Shown here piece after piece: positions 45,782-57,461 of a stretch of 64,000 nt of DNA (its first letter is position 1; every line of letters begins with the position of its first letter). A program made the position numbers and the translations under genes. The stretch spans positions 26,294,501 through 26,358,500 of the forward strand of contig CM067541.1 in the NCBI GenBank assembly GCA_034509755.1, read 5' to 3'. Origin of the DNA: Anisodus tanguticus (Eukaryota > Streptophyta > Magnoliopsida > Solanales > Solanaceae). The notes beneath the pieces are model-generated. The model saw nothing but the letters and a program-made list of their open reading frames with translations. It ran no database searches and was not told the origin of the DNA.

Positions 45782-46284
45782 AATTTTCGGTACTTTATTT
45801 CAAAATGTGAATAAGAGTCGCATTATTATTAGGATGTCTCATTTGTTATGAAAAATACAAGCTTTAATAAGACATATACGGTAAAGATTAAAAGTATGAT
45901 ATATTCATTGAGTATAATATTTACTATTTGTAAACATGCAATACTCAAGCAACACTTTGTTTACATGGTATTGGTTGCAATACCGCATGTTGTGCATTCT
46001 CAACATGCTCTTTACAATAATTAAATATTTTTCGTTATAAAAAAATATTTAGTTGTTATTCGGCACTACGCTAAAACTCGTACCTCACCTTTATATGCTT
46101 TCATTACCTTCTTTATGTACGGGTGAGACAAATTCTCACACTTCAAATATTTAGCATGATACCTGCATATCTAGTGTATACATAATCTAGTATGGATCTC
46201 TTATTTACTTGTCACATGTATGAGATGGAATCGAGTTCCTATGATTCAGCTATGTTACATGATCTGGAGTTAGAAAGAAGATTA
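45782..46284. other. Intergenic, no feature recognised
   Basis: No coding sequence or transposon end was recognised up to the Tekay-like leader at 46285. Confidence 0.4.
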
Positions 46285-48066
46285 ACCAATCCTAAATGCC
46301 ATGTAACCTCCTGATTATAAGTGTGGTGCACAACACACCCATAATTCAAGACTGTACTAGACACGCCTTGTAGACTCCCTAAGACATGACCTGCTCTGAA
46401 ACCAAGTTTGTCACGCCCCAAATTTGGGGAGACGTGGCCGACACCCGATGTCTTAGTTGCCCCTAGTGGATCCATCTGTAATACTTAATACAAAAAGCAT
46501 ATTAGGCTGACAAGGTGGAAGGATATCGTAAACTTATACTATGTAAGCCAAGGGACCATTCTAAAAGGAAATACAAGGGACACAAAAACAAGTTACTTAG
46601 CCAAGGTGGGAATGGGGGAGGGGAAAGGATCTTCGGCCGAGGGGAATGAATACCGATCTACCATGTGTTCTATAACCTTTCTTGGTGGCTTCCATATATG
46701 AACTAGTTAACTCTTAAATGAACTTCTTGGAGAGTGTTGAGATTCATCTCCCCTTGGCATGCACCTTTGGCCGATCGATTGAGGGGAGTAGTTCGACCAA
46801 CTCTAAGGCTTCTTCAAGTTCATTTTGATGCCCTCCAATTAGGGATGTTCATGCAATAATTATCCTCTTGCAGACCACACCTTCTAGATGATGCATTTGC
46901 CTTTGCTACCTTGTTCAATCCTCGGCCAAGTCACCATTTGGATGAAAACCCCTTCGGCCTAGTCACCCTTTCTACATAGTGCATTGAATGTGTCCTAAGG
47001 GAAGCTAGGCGTTATTACATGGCTTTAATGGTTTCCTAAGTAAACTAGTAATTAATCTAAGAAATTAAAGATAACAAATTAATAGCATGGTCTCGGCCAA
47101 GACCAACACTTAAGGCCGAATAAATTCAATACTCTAAGATAATTAAGTATTGTCTCCTAACCGACCCAAATCCCATACATTTCTAGGACTTTATCCGTGG
47201 GTTGATGACTAGTCATTGGTATATTCGGGGCTTCACTTATCGACTTGAATTTGGGAACCAAGTCCGGGACCCTTTTTGCATCATGCTCCCTTTAGGAGCA
47301 ATATGAAACTTAAGAAACTCAAGTAAACAGCTGGCAAACCAACCTATACAGGATATGAGATCAAGATATGAAAGTACTCCGAACAAGGGACAAACAATTC
47401 AAGGAAAGAATGCTCTTTTAAATGTTCTCTCTTTAGAAACTGATATATAGTTTGAAATTCATGCTTTAAAAGAAGGGTTATCCATTACATACCTTAACAT
47501 TGCGGATTTATCGAACAATGCGAAACTCACTCCTCACTATACATTGATCTACAATAATGGATAGTAGCACTAGATTTAATAACATAGTTTAACGAATCAT
47601 ATACGTAATACTAGACTTACGAACAATACTCTTCTTAATCTCTTTTCTTCTAATCCGATAAAACAACCATAACTAAAGTTTTGATACTCTCTTAAATTCA
47701 TCATCTTAAGCCATAACACTCTTAGATGCAGCTCAATAAACACAATAAATTCTTTGAAATTCTCACTTTCTTCTTCTTAGTTCGTTAACAAACGAAGTCT
47801 CGGAAGCAACTACAACTTATACATGTAAAGGAAGGAATATTCTTACCTTTAAATACCAATATTACACCTTACAACACCACTCTTATCTTTGAGAAACTTC
47901 ACCAAAATAGTAGCAAGGAGTTACCAAGAGTAAAGCATCATACCATGAATTTCTCACAGGAATTTCAGATAAGTCTCCTTCTAAAACGGGCTAGGAAAAG
48001 TGTAGAACTTTTTGGGAGTGTTTGGGGGTTAGAGGGTCTATTTAGGACTGAAAATGAAGAGAAATG
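46285..48066 (-). mobile_element. Tekay-like leader, PBS and partial 5' LTR, interrupted
   Basis: Leader 46285-46395 matches the leader near 23250-23340. The primer site (GCTCTGAAACCAAGTT) precedes TGTCACGCCCC at about 46410, the LTR edge. LTR sequence runs to about 46530, is interrupted by a fragment of the TGATGTA-type Gypsy LTR (to 47282), and resumes 47283-48066. That part is homologous to 54867-55640 (GGAACCAAAC-type block, CATTGATCTACAATAATGGA). It ends abruptly against the RT of the next element. Confidence 0.65.
46531..47282 (-). repeat. Fragment of TGATGTA-type Gypsy LTR
   Basis: Homologous to the inner and right parts of the LTRs at 25800 and 50086 (GGTCTCGGCCAAGACC, AGGCCGAATAAA, TGAACTAGTTA). 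It ends TTTTGCATCA at 47282, equivalent to the TTTACATCA edge. Its left portion is missing. Confidence 0.6.
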
Positions 48067-48094
48067 AGCCAGCTTTAACTGAAATCTATCTTAG

Positions 48095-48715
48095 AGAACA
48101 AATTGGCCCTACTCAATTCATCCAAAAGATAATTCAATCTCGGCATAGGAAACATGTACTCCACGGTGATGTTATTGACCGCTCGGTTATCGATACACAT
48201 GCGCCAAGTTCCATATTCCTTTGGTACCAACAAGGCGGGTACCACACATGGACTAAAGCTCTATCAGACAAGGCCTTTGTCTAGTAATTCTTGCATTTGT
48301 TCTTGCAACTCCTTAGACTCTTCCGGATGGTATCTATAGGCTCTAATTGGTGGTAATCCGGGTGCAATATCATCCAGAATCACATCTTTGAATTTCTTCA
48401 ATAGTTCCTTTGAGTCGGCATCTTCAACCATATCTCCCAAAAGACTCTTCTTCTCCTTAGCACCAATTCATCTATAGAACTCCCCTTTTTCAATTATTCT
48501 TCTATCTCCGATGCATTAAGCAAGAGGGCCTCAGACTTTTCCTTGCGTTTGTTTGCATTTTGGATCTTCATTTTCTTCACCTCACTAGGTGGCAATGGTA
48601 TTAACCGGATCTTCTTATCATCCTTTTGAAAAGAAAAGATATTCTTTTCTCCATCATGTTGCAATTTTCTATCAAATTTCCATGTCCGACCCAATAAAAT
48701 ATTACCAGCATCCAT
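48095..48715 (-). pseudogene. Protease-RT junction of the Gypsy, broken
   Basis: 48715-48494 is open and reads MDAGNILLGRTWKFDRKLQH and IRLIPLPPSEVKKMKIQN, the conserved stretch after the protease. Below it the RT start is broken by stops, with traces of TKALSDRALV and VWYPPCWYQRN corresponding to the conserved PKKDG region. Truncated near 48095. Confidence 0.65.
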
Positions 48716-48855
48716 ATGTGGGATGTCACACCATATCTCATCTTCATACTTACCAACCTGAAAACTAACAAGATCTTATTTCATTACCTTTATCCATTTG
48801 TATTTGTTCAACCATTGGAGAGCATATGGATTAGAATGGTTGCGGGTAGGTAGTT

Positions 48856-50040
48856 TTAATTTTCCACAATTTCTATGGAGGCCATAGTGGCACAACTTCC
48901 TCTATCAATTATCATATTACATACCTTGTCATTTAACTTGCATCGAGTGTAAAATACTTGATCTCTTTGTGTCTCCTCCTGTTCTTCAAGTTGAACAGTC
49001 AACACACATTGGAGTACTAAACTTTCACCCTCATCTGCAAGATCAACATCTTTCTCAAGGACCTTCTCGACTTCGGGTTCCTCAATAACAAAGGAATACC
49101 CACACTCTTGATATGATTCAATAGTCATTATCCGAGGGTTAGGACATTCATTTGTAAAGTGTCCTAATCCTTGACATTTAAAACACCTTTTTCTATTTCT
49201 ATCTACCCCCTTTGTAACCACTACCTTCATTCCTTTATCTCTCTCTACACTTTTTGGGCTATACAATGAGTTAGAAAAAGAGGTATTGCTCTTTTCTTTG
49301 ACATTAGTGGGGTTTACATAGGTTTTTGGGGTACCTTTCTTTTGTTGTTTTTCAAACTTGAGGGCTAAGTGACATACATCTTCAAATGTGTTGTATGTTG
49401 CAACTTCAACCTTTTCTTGAATCTCCACGTTTAAGCCTCCAATGAATCGGCAATCCTTTGAGCCTCCTTTTCTTCTATGTCACAAAGCATGGTGACTTTC
49501 TCGAACTCTCGAACGTATTCCTCAACTTTAAGAAATCCATGATGAAGTTTTGTGAGCTTGAGGTATACATCTTGTTCATACTCCCTTGGCAAGAACTTCT
49601 TCTTCAAATGTTTCTTTAGTTTGTCCCAAGATTCAATCTTGGTCTTCCCATTCCTCCTCCGGCTTATTTTGAGGTTTTTATACCACACAGAAGCGAATTC
49701 CTTCAACTTCAATGTAGCAACCTTAAAACACTTATGGTCATCATATTGTTTGTATTTGAAAAGACTCTCAATGGCCCTTAACCATTCAAGAAACTCTTAC
49801 GGGTCCATATTTCCTTCAAAGGTTGGAAGATTAAGCTGTAGGTTTTGGTCATCTTCCCTTTCATGCCTCAGGTTCTCTTGGACATCTTCCCTTTCATGCC
49901 TTGGGTTGTTTTGTGCAACCTCTTCCCCGGACTCAACATCATTAATCACGGCACGCTCCACAAACTCTCTTCTCAAGAGTTGCATTTGTTCCGCAATAAG
50001 GTCACTTATGGTTCTCTAAAGTTCTTCATTCATGTAGCCA
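48856..50040 (-). pseudogene. Gag-protease of the Gypsy, nearly open
   Basis: Three long segments are separated by single stops: 49985-49797 (acidic, RHEREDVQENLRHEREDDQN), 49712-49431 (capsid: SWDKLKKHLKKKFLPREYEQ, VEEYVREFEKVTMLCDI) and 49428-48856. The last contains the zinc knuckle CFKCQGLGHFTNEC (CX2CX4HX4C, intact) and protease start CNMIIDRGSCATMAS, in which the usual D-G-G-S/D-S-G type motif reads D-R-G-S. Few breaks imply a relatively young copy. Confidence 0.75.
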
Positions 50041-50085
50041 TAACGTCAAGGTGTAGGATGGGAAAGCCTTTCTCTGATACCAAAC

Positions 50086-51450
50086 TGATGTATATAAGGA
50101 GGGGATTGTATGGTTCGTTGGGTCGGAGTTGGATTGGGACCGGGTGGATACCAAAATGGGGGTCAAATGGAGGTTGGCGGGTTTCCGGATGGGGTGTGTT
50201 TGGTGGGGAGTGTGCGGGTGAATTTAGAGGGTGTTAGGCTAAGGCATTTGGAGGGGATGAACTAGACACGTTTTAGGTTATGTTGGTGGTTGGAATTTGG
50301 TGGTTGGGTGGTGGTAAAGTGGCAGAAATTGGTTGGGTCAGTAAGTTTGGCGGAATAGGGGTGCGATCGGGACGGTGGGGAATTGGTTGGGGGTTTCGGG
50401 TGTTTGTAAGAGGAGTCAGTAGACGACCTTTTAGGTGTGAGTTGGGGAAGTGTTGGAGTGTATTGGGGTGCAAGGAATTAGGCAGTTTGGACAAGGATGG
50501 GGTGCGAATTGATAAAGAAATTTGTGTGTGGGTAAGGTAATGTAGGCCGAGAAGACCTTCAATGTGTTTGTAACAAGTAACCGGATAGAACCTTGGCTTG
50601 GGTATAGTTAGATCACAAAAGTTCTAACTAGACTTACAATGAGGGTTTGGACCACAAAAATACCAAGGGATGACCCACAAAAGGACTGGGGTTTGGACCA
50701 AAAAAGGTCCGACTAAGATAACAATGCAAAAGTTGAAAACTTAGCATGTTTGAGTAAACTCAAATATATTTCATAAAACTTCAGTGTCTTCTTTCATCAA
50801 CTACATCTCCTAATTATACTAGTGCTAGACCTTCTAGAAGAGGAAACAAGAAAGACACAAACATGTATCGACCGAATGGGAAAGGGGGAGATGCTCGACC
50901 AACTCTTCATGTTCTCTAGGCCACCCTTTTGTTTCATCCATGTAGATTAGTGCATGAACTAGTTAGTTCATGAATTACCTCCTTGGGAAACGTTGGAAGC
51001 TTCTCCTTCTAGCATGTATCTCGACCGAATGGAAAGGGGGAAATGCTCGTCCAATTCTTTATGTTCTCTAGGCCACCATTTTGTGTCATCCATGTAGATA
51101 AGTGCATGAACTAGATAGTTCATGAATTACCTCCTTGGAAGCTTCTCCTTCTAGATGGATCTCATCTTAGTCATCAAATCGTATTACATGGCCTAGTAAT
51201 TAAGCTATAAGGAGAAGTAGTAATTAAGCTAAGAATTAAAAGTAAGATAAAAGACGGTCTCGACCAAGACCAGCATAAAAGCCAAAAATTAATGGCACTT
51301 CTTGGATCTTCAAGTCTTTTCTTCAGCTCCACTCCACACTCAATTCCACATTAAACATATCACCCTAGGACGGTTGGAAATTTTGGCACTTCTAGCGATC
51401 CACTTCGCAGCTCATGTCGGAGACTTAAGCTCATGGCCTTCTTTACATCA
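50086..51450 (-). repeat. 5' LTR of the Gypsy at 48095-51450
   Basis: Edges TGATGTATATAAGG and TTTACATCA, inverted TGATGTA/TACATCA. A duplicated inner block (50870-51000 and 51010-51130: CATGTATC..GACCGAATGG, GTTCTCTAGGCCACC, TGCATGAACTAGTTAGTTCA-like) makes it internally repetitive. The LTR sits inside older Tekay-like sequence. Confidence 0.75.
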
Positions 51451-54400
51451 AACTATTTTATAGTCGTAACCTTGGCCGTAAAACTTGTCAACATCTAAAG
51501 TCGCGATGAAACTTATCTTATTCGATTCGTTTAACTTCTATACTCAACTCTTCCTTAAACTCACTTTAAACCATCACTATCCCTAGTCAAGGTCCTTTAC
51601 TTGCACACTTTCTTAAGTTATTCCATGACTTGATATCGGCATAAAACTATGGGGAAAAATACCCCCCCCCTAAAAACATTCATCCTCGAATGTATGGTTG
51701 ACATAACTTAGGATTCTAAGTCTTAAAATTCTTCAAAATTTTTGGCAGAGCTTCCTCTATAATGGGACTATCCAAACCTACCAAACAGATAAAAAATACA
51801 ACCAACACCACACAGGGCTATACAACATCATATACAATATCATATTGGCCTCACACAACTATCTATCAATCAAGAGATCAACAAAGTAAGCCATAACTCA
51901 ACTCAGATGTAAGTCTCATAGTTTGGGTTGTGTCTATCATATATGCGCTATGATCATCACCTATATAAAATATTCAATGTAAGTTAACTACTATAGGGTA
52001 TGAATAAGGAAAACATTTCACACGAACATCAATGTAAACCTAAAATCTAGAACTGGTGAGGATATTTAGATTTCATATCTTTCTCGGCCTTCCATGTTAT
52101 CTCTTCTCCATTATTTATGCATAACACTTTGATGAATATCTCTTTAGTCTGCAACTTCCAGACTTGACAATCTGAAATAGCAATTGGGACCTTTTCATAA
52201 GATAGGTCCTCTGTAATTTGAACATCTTCTATTGTTGATATACGAGAAGGTCTCCTATGCATTTTCACAAATATCGATACATGAAATATTGGGTGAATAA
52301 CCTTTAACTCCCAAGCTCATATGCCACATGGCCGACCCATTGAGCACTCTTATGTGGTCAGATGTATTTATGGCTAAACTTGCTCTTCTTACCGGATCTC
52401 ATTACGCCCTTTATAGGCAAAATCTTTAAAAATACACCATCACCAATGATAGATTCCAAATCTCAGCGCCGAACATCTGAATAAGACTTTTTCCGACTCT
52501 GGGCGGTCAATAGTTTCTCCTGGATCAATTTCACTTTTTCTACCGCTTGATGTACCAAGTCGGAGCATAGCAACTCAGCTTTGCCCATTTTAAACCAGGC
52601 AATTATGGATCTACATTTCCACACATATAAGGCTTCATGCAGATCCATCTTGATTCTAGTATGATAGCTATTATTATAAGAAAACTCAATAAGTGGCAAA
52701 TGATCATCCCAGATTCCCCTAAAGTCTAATACACAAGCTCGCAATATGTCTTGGAGCGTCTGAATAGTGCACTCGGCCTAATTGTTTGTCTGCGAATGGA
52801 AAGTGGTACTAAGACTTACCTAGGTACCCAAACCTCTCTGAAAGGATCTCTAAAAGTTAGCTGTAAATTTGGTGCCTCTATCACATATAATAGAAATTGG
52901 AACCCCGTGAAGTCAAACTATATCTTCAATATACAACTTAGCATAATATTCAACTAAATAAGTAGTTTTAACAGGTAGAAAATATGCAAACTTCGTAAGC
53001 CTATCAATATGACCCAAGTGGAGTCAAACTTCCAATAGGAACGAGGTAAACTCGTGATGAAATCCATAGTGATCATCCCCCATTTCCACGCCGAGATCTC
53101 TATGTTCTGAATCAACCCCCCAGGCTTCTGATGCTCAATTTTAACTTATTGGCAATTTGTACATTGAGATATGAATTCTGCAATATTTCTCTTCATATCG
53201 TTTCACATGTAGACTTGTTGAAGGTTATGGTACATATTTGTCGAGCTTGGATGAAAAAAATATCAGGACTAGTGGATCTCTGCCATAATCCGATCTCGGA
53301 GTCCTCTAACATCTGGCACACATGATTGACCTCGGTATCTAAGAACTCCATCTTTTGTAAGATCTAACATAGGCTGCTCGATAAAGGAATTCCTTCCTTT
53401 ATTCAAACTAACTCAGGATCGTCAAATTACCTTGCCTGCACTTCTTATACCAAGGATGAATCCGTGGTGTTATGAACTACAGCGCTTCCGTCACTATTGT
53501 CAAGTAGTTGTACATTTAAGCTGGCTAACTGAAATAAATTTTTGGTCATCTCTATCTTGTCAGTGTCAACATAGCTCAGACAACTTACAGATTTACAGAT
53601 CAAGGCATCAGCGACAACATTAGCTTTGTTGGAATGGTATAAAATATCAACATAATAATCTTTCAGCAACTCAAGCCATCTTATCTGCCTCAGGTTCAAC
53701 TCCTTCTGCTGGAATAAATACTGCAAACTCTTATGGTCGGTAAATGGATCAACATGAACTTCATATAAGTAATTATTCCATATCTTCAAGGCAAATACAA
53801 TAGCCACTAACTCAAGATCGTGAGTTGGATAGTTCTGCTCATGCTTCCTTAACTGTCTTGAAGCATATGCAATAATTTTCCATGTTGCATCAGAACACAG
53901 CCTAGGCCAGCTTTATAGGCATCATAATAAATATCGTACCACTCTGAAACACAACATCTAAACTTACAGAAACATTTGGTCGGTAAGGCCTTGATGACCG
54001 TGAAATGTATGGAAGTATTACCAACATACATATAGGGTCAGCAAGGCCACAATCTTGAAAATTAGGATGCCATATGGACAACTTAACAAGAAAGGTAAAC
54101 AAACGCCAAAAGATATATATACATACATATAGAAGACAACCATGTTCATCGTACAGGACATCTAGCCAATATCCAGGTCGGCCAGGCCGTAAAAGATATC
54201 TAAATATATATATCAGGTCTACAAGCCTCTAAAAACATAACTATCATATGGTTAGGATAGGGCCCTGACCTACCCATGATCTATACATATACAAAAGACT
54301 CAGCTTACGACCTCTGACTCGGTTGCCTCAAAAGAAATGAAGCTTACCAATCAACCATAGAACTCAACAAGCTCCTACTAGGGAGGTCTATCTACACCTC

Positions 54401-55960
54401 TTCCTGAACGTGCAACATGAAATGTGGCGCCTCGGGCATGAGGGACATTAGTACGAATGAAATGTACCAGTATGTATGGCACAAATAACAATATGAAAGA
54501 ATAAGTTGTAACGTAGCGCATAAAAAGTAACATGATAACATGATAACCTGAATGCCACTTAGGGTGAACAATGAAACTCTGAAGCAGTTCTGGGACTCAT
54601 AAATATACATATATACATACTTCTTTACCCTCCGGTTATATCCCGGGGTGTTTATATACTTCATTGTCCTCCAGTTATAGCACATAGTCTTTATATATAC
54701 TTTCTGTCCCTTTGGTTATAGCCCGAAGTGTTTTATATATATATACTTTATCACCCTCCGGCATATATATATAATTTAATAATGATAGCACTATTGGATC
54801 TGTGACTCACATAACCCATTCCTTTACTTTAAAATGACACCTAGTCGACTCAATAAGTAACTCTCTCGATACGCTCCCTTTAGGAGGAATGTGAAACTTA
54901 AGAAACTTAGGTAAATAGCTGGCAAATCAACCTATACATGATATGAAGTAAATACATGAAAGTAATCCCAACAAGAGACAAACAATTCAAGGAAATAATG
55001 CTATTTTAAATGTACTCTCTTTGGAAACCGATATATATTTCGGAATTCATGCTTTGAAAGAAGGCTTAGACATTACATACCTTAATGTTGCAGCTCTATC
55101 GAACGATGTCAGACTCACTCCTCACTATACATTGATCTACAACAATGGATAGTAGCACTAGAGTTAATAACTTAGTTTAACTAATCATATACGTAATACT
55201 AGACTTACGAACAATACTCTTCTTAATCTCTTTTCTTCTAATACCATAAAAGCAACCATAACTAAAGTTTTGATACTCTCTTAAATTCATCATCCTAAGC
55301 CATGTAAAACTCTCTTAGATATAGCTCAACAACACAACGAATTCTTTGAAATTCATACTTTCTTCTTCTTAATTCTTTAACAGACAAAGTCTGGCAAGTG
55401 ACTACAACTTATACATGTAAAGGAAGGAAGATTATTACCTTCAAATACCAAGATTACACCTTACTACACCACTCTTATCTTTGAGAAACTTTTCCAAAAC
55501 AGTTGCAAGGAGTTACCAAGAGTAAAGCTTTGTACCACGAACTTCTCACGGGAATTTCAAGTAATTCTCCTTCCAAAACGGGCTAGGACAAGTGTAGAAC
55601 TTCTTGGAGTGCTTGGGGTTAGGAGGGTCTGTTTAGGACTGAAAAATTAAGAGAAATGAGCCTTCTTAGACATTAAAAAATTAGGCATCGCCTCACCGCT
55701 TCCTTTTATGATGGAAATTTCTACCATAAAACCATTTTACGGTGGCTCTTCTCATTGTAAAAACTTTTACGCCCTATGAAATGTTCAGCGTAAAACATCA
55801 TCTCAAATCCAATTTTGTAACCAATAGCCTATAAAAACAACATATACAAATTCAGTTTTAAAAAGTAAAATATGTTGAAAATGTGATATCAATCTACAAG
55901 AAGTTGTACTTTACAAGACCAAAAACGGTGGCCTAGATTTTCTGGGGTCCTTGATATTTT
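51451..55960 (-). mobile_element. Tekay-like Ty3/Gypsy remnant, minus strand
   Basis: From right to left on the plus map: LTR-like sequence (about 53945-55960), RNase H and integrase (53940 to 52450), C-terminal tail (to about 52050), the conserved CATTCATCCTCGAATG signature followed by a C-run polypurine complement (51662-51690), then 3' LTR sequence to 51451. Gag, protease and RT are missing between RNase H and the LTR. The 3' LTR is interrupted at 51450 by the Gypsy LTR. Limits at 55960 are approximate. Confidence 0.65.
52050..53940 (-). pseudogene. RNase H, integrase and tail of the Tekay-like remnant
   Basis: RNase H: YDAYKAGLGCVLMQHGK (about 53900), then IVFALKIWNNYLYEVHVDPF and YHSNKANVVADALICKS (53807-53445). 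Integrase core end: FRGIWDDHLPLIEFSYNNSY and SRKKSYSDVRR (52744-52463). The chromodomain-like end is at 52268-52047 (DCQVWKLQTKEIFIKVL, TWKAEKDMKSKYPH). Numerous stops. The same protein family as 35900-38640. Confidence 0.75.
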
Positions 55961-56243
55961 GAGTTAGCAATAATTACCGCACCTACAAATATCAGGTTCT
56001 TTAGTATGCATTACCATTATTGAACTTTGAGACATGATTTATGGGTGCCAAAATATGGGGAAATAGTGAAAATGAAGAAGATGAAGCAATAGGATAAGTG
56101 TGGAAAATGGGAGGTTCTGCCCTATATTTAATGGGTCCTATAACACAATAAATTTTTGCGTTAAAGGTACTTTTGTATTTTTTTATGAGGTAGTTTGGTT
56201 CGTTTGCTTTTCTCTTATGTCATTTAAGTTTCGGACTCTATAC
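55961..56243. other. Intergenic, no feature recognised
   Basis: No gene or transposon edge was identified; the boundary with the Tekay-like LTR to the left is uncertain. Confidence 0.35.
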
Positions 56244-56620
56244 CAAGAGTGCAGAATGAGTTCGCTGACGCCCTGGAAACCATATCATCCCTGATACAAC
56301 ATCCGAAAAGAAGTTACATTGAGCCTTTAGAGATAAGTCTGAAAGAATGACATGGAACTTGTTCCCACGTAGAGTTTGAATTAGATGGAAAACCATGGTA
56401 TTTGAAGAAATACTTGGAAATGGGAGAATATCCCGAGGAACCACAAATAATCAATAGAAAACAATAAGGAGGATGGCCAACAATTTCTTCCTAACTAAGA
56501 AATACTTTGTAGAAGGACTTATGATATCGGTCTTTTAAGATGTGCGGATGTTGTGGAAGCCACGAAATTACTAGAAGAAGAACATGCGGGGCATGTGGGT
56601 CACATTTGAACAGGCTTGTT
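56244..56620 (+). mobile_element. Fragment of Tat/Ogre-like pol
   Basis: A plus-strand frame reads RVQNEFADALETISSLIQHP, SYIEPLEISLKE, a stop, then VEFELDGKPWYLKKYLEMGE and YPEEPQ. A later frame has RRMANNFF. This corresponds to the RNase H to integrase connection of Tat/Ogre elements. About 125 codons, several stops, no LTRs attached. Confidence 0.6.
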
Positions 56621-56659
56621 TCGGGCCACTTCATAAATTGATGGCCCAGCTTCTCGATG

Positions 56660-56960
56660 GATGATTACCAAATAAACAAACAATCATTTCAGTCCAAATT
56701 CAAAGTTTCATCAACTTCAATTTCAATTTCAATTGAAGCGTAAATAAAGCATTCGGCAAAACTCACTTTGAATTTTATAAAACCTACCACTAGGACTCCC
56801 CAAAAGTTCAGATTTATGTTCAATATTTTTTTTCTGTTGTGCAAAAAGAACTAATTAGTACAGCCGGTGGTGGCATCGCAGGTGCATTCACATATGTATG
56901 TCTTCACCCACTTGACACCATCAAAACTAAACTTCAAACTAAAAGGGGGAGGGTAATCTT
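56660..56960 (+). pseudogene. Mitoferrin-like carrier gene fragment
   Basis: At 56839-56940 a frame reads QKELISTAGGGIAGAFTYVC and LHPLDTIKTKLQTKRG. The P-L-D-T-I-K is the mitochondrial carrier signature (PxDxxK), and the sequence resembles the first repeat of plant mitoferrin-like carriers of the plastid envelope, which move iron or related substrates. Upstream, 56768-56823 can be read NFIKPTTRTPQKFRFMFN, plausible as transit peptide, but a frameshift and stop separate it from the carrier part. A possible donor (GGAGG|GTAATC) ends the exon. Further exons are not in the window; the Copia at 57073 lies just downstream. It could be a fragment, or the first exon of a gene with the Copia in its intron. 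Confidence 0.5.
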
Positions 56961-57072
56961 TTTGTTGAAATTGATATTTTTCTTAAAGCTTAAAATTCAG
57001 TTTTTTATTTTATACAAGTGCCACATGTTTTTGTTTTAGTTCGTCCTTTTCCATGTCATCAACTAGTGTATT

Positions 57073-57340
57073 TGTTAAGAGTAGAAGCATGAATCTTAGA
57101 ATGGAGATTTTGTAAATTCATTGTATACAACTTAATTATAATTAGGAAGCAGTTAGTTATCCCCTTTCTAAAAATTAAGGAGACTATTTAGTGTCTTATA
57201 TAATTGAGTTGTATTCATTGTATTGAAGATGAATAAAACATCTTTCTAAACTCTCTCTTTTATTTCTTCTCGCTACTAACTCTATCTTCATCTTCTTCAC
57301 TGATTTTGGGTTAATGAGATCTTTAACTTTAATGAAATTT
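57073..57340 (+). repeat. 5' LTR and PBS of the Copia element
   Basis: It begins TGTTAAGAGTAGAAGC. A TATA-like CTTATATAATTG lies near 57195 and a CT-rich leader near 57245-57300. TGGTATCAAAGC (57342-57353), complementary to initiator tRNA-Met, follows directly. The exact LTR end is ambiguous by a few bases. Confidence 0.7.
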
Positions 57341-57461
57341 ATGGTATCAAAGCATTCAAGCAAGGATATTGTGCTTGTTGTTTGATTCTGAACATTTCTT
57401 CAAATATCTTTCTTTCTTTCTAAATTTTACTTATAAATCGATCTTGAAGGTCACTCAAGGA

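Larger units (their letters stand above)
48095..51450 (-). mobile_element. Ty3/Gypsy with 5' LTR, gag and start of RT, minus strand
   Basis: The LTR occupies 51450 to 50086 (1,365 bp; plus-strand edges TGATGTATATAAGG and CTTTACATCA). The primer site TTTGGTATCAGAG (minus strand, 50072-50085) is adjacent. Gag, protease and the first part of RT follow down to about 48095, where the element is truncated. Same family as 39677-43364 and the solo LTR at 25800-27434. Confidence 0.8.

Noticed and set aside
51662..51670. Run of nine C residues as a sequencing artefact
   Set aside because: It is the complement of a polypurine tract next to the conserved CATTCATCCTCGAATG signature of Tekay-like elements, so it has a biological explanation.
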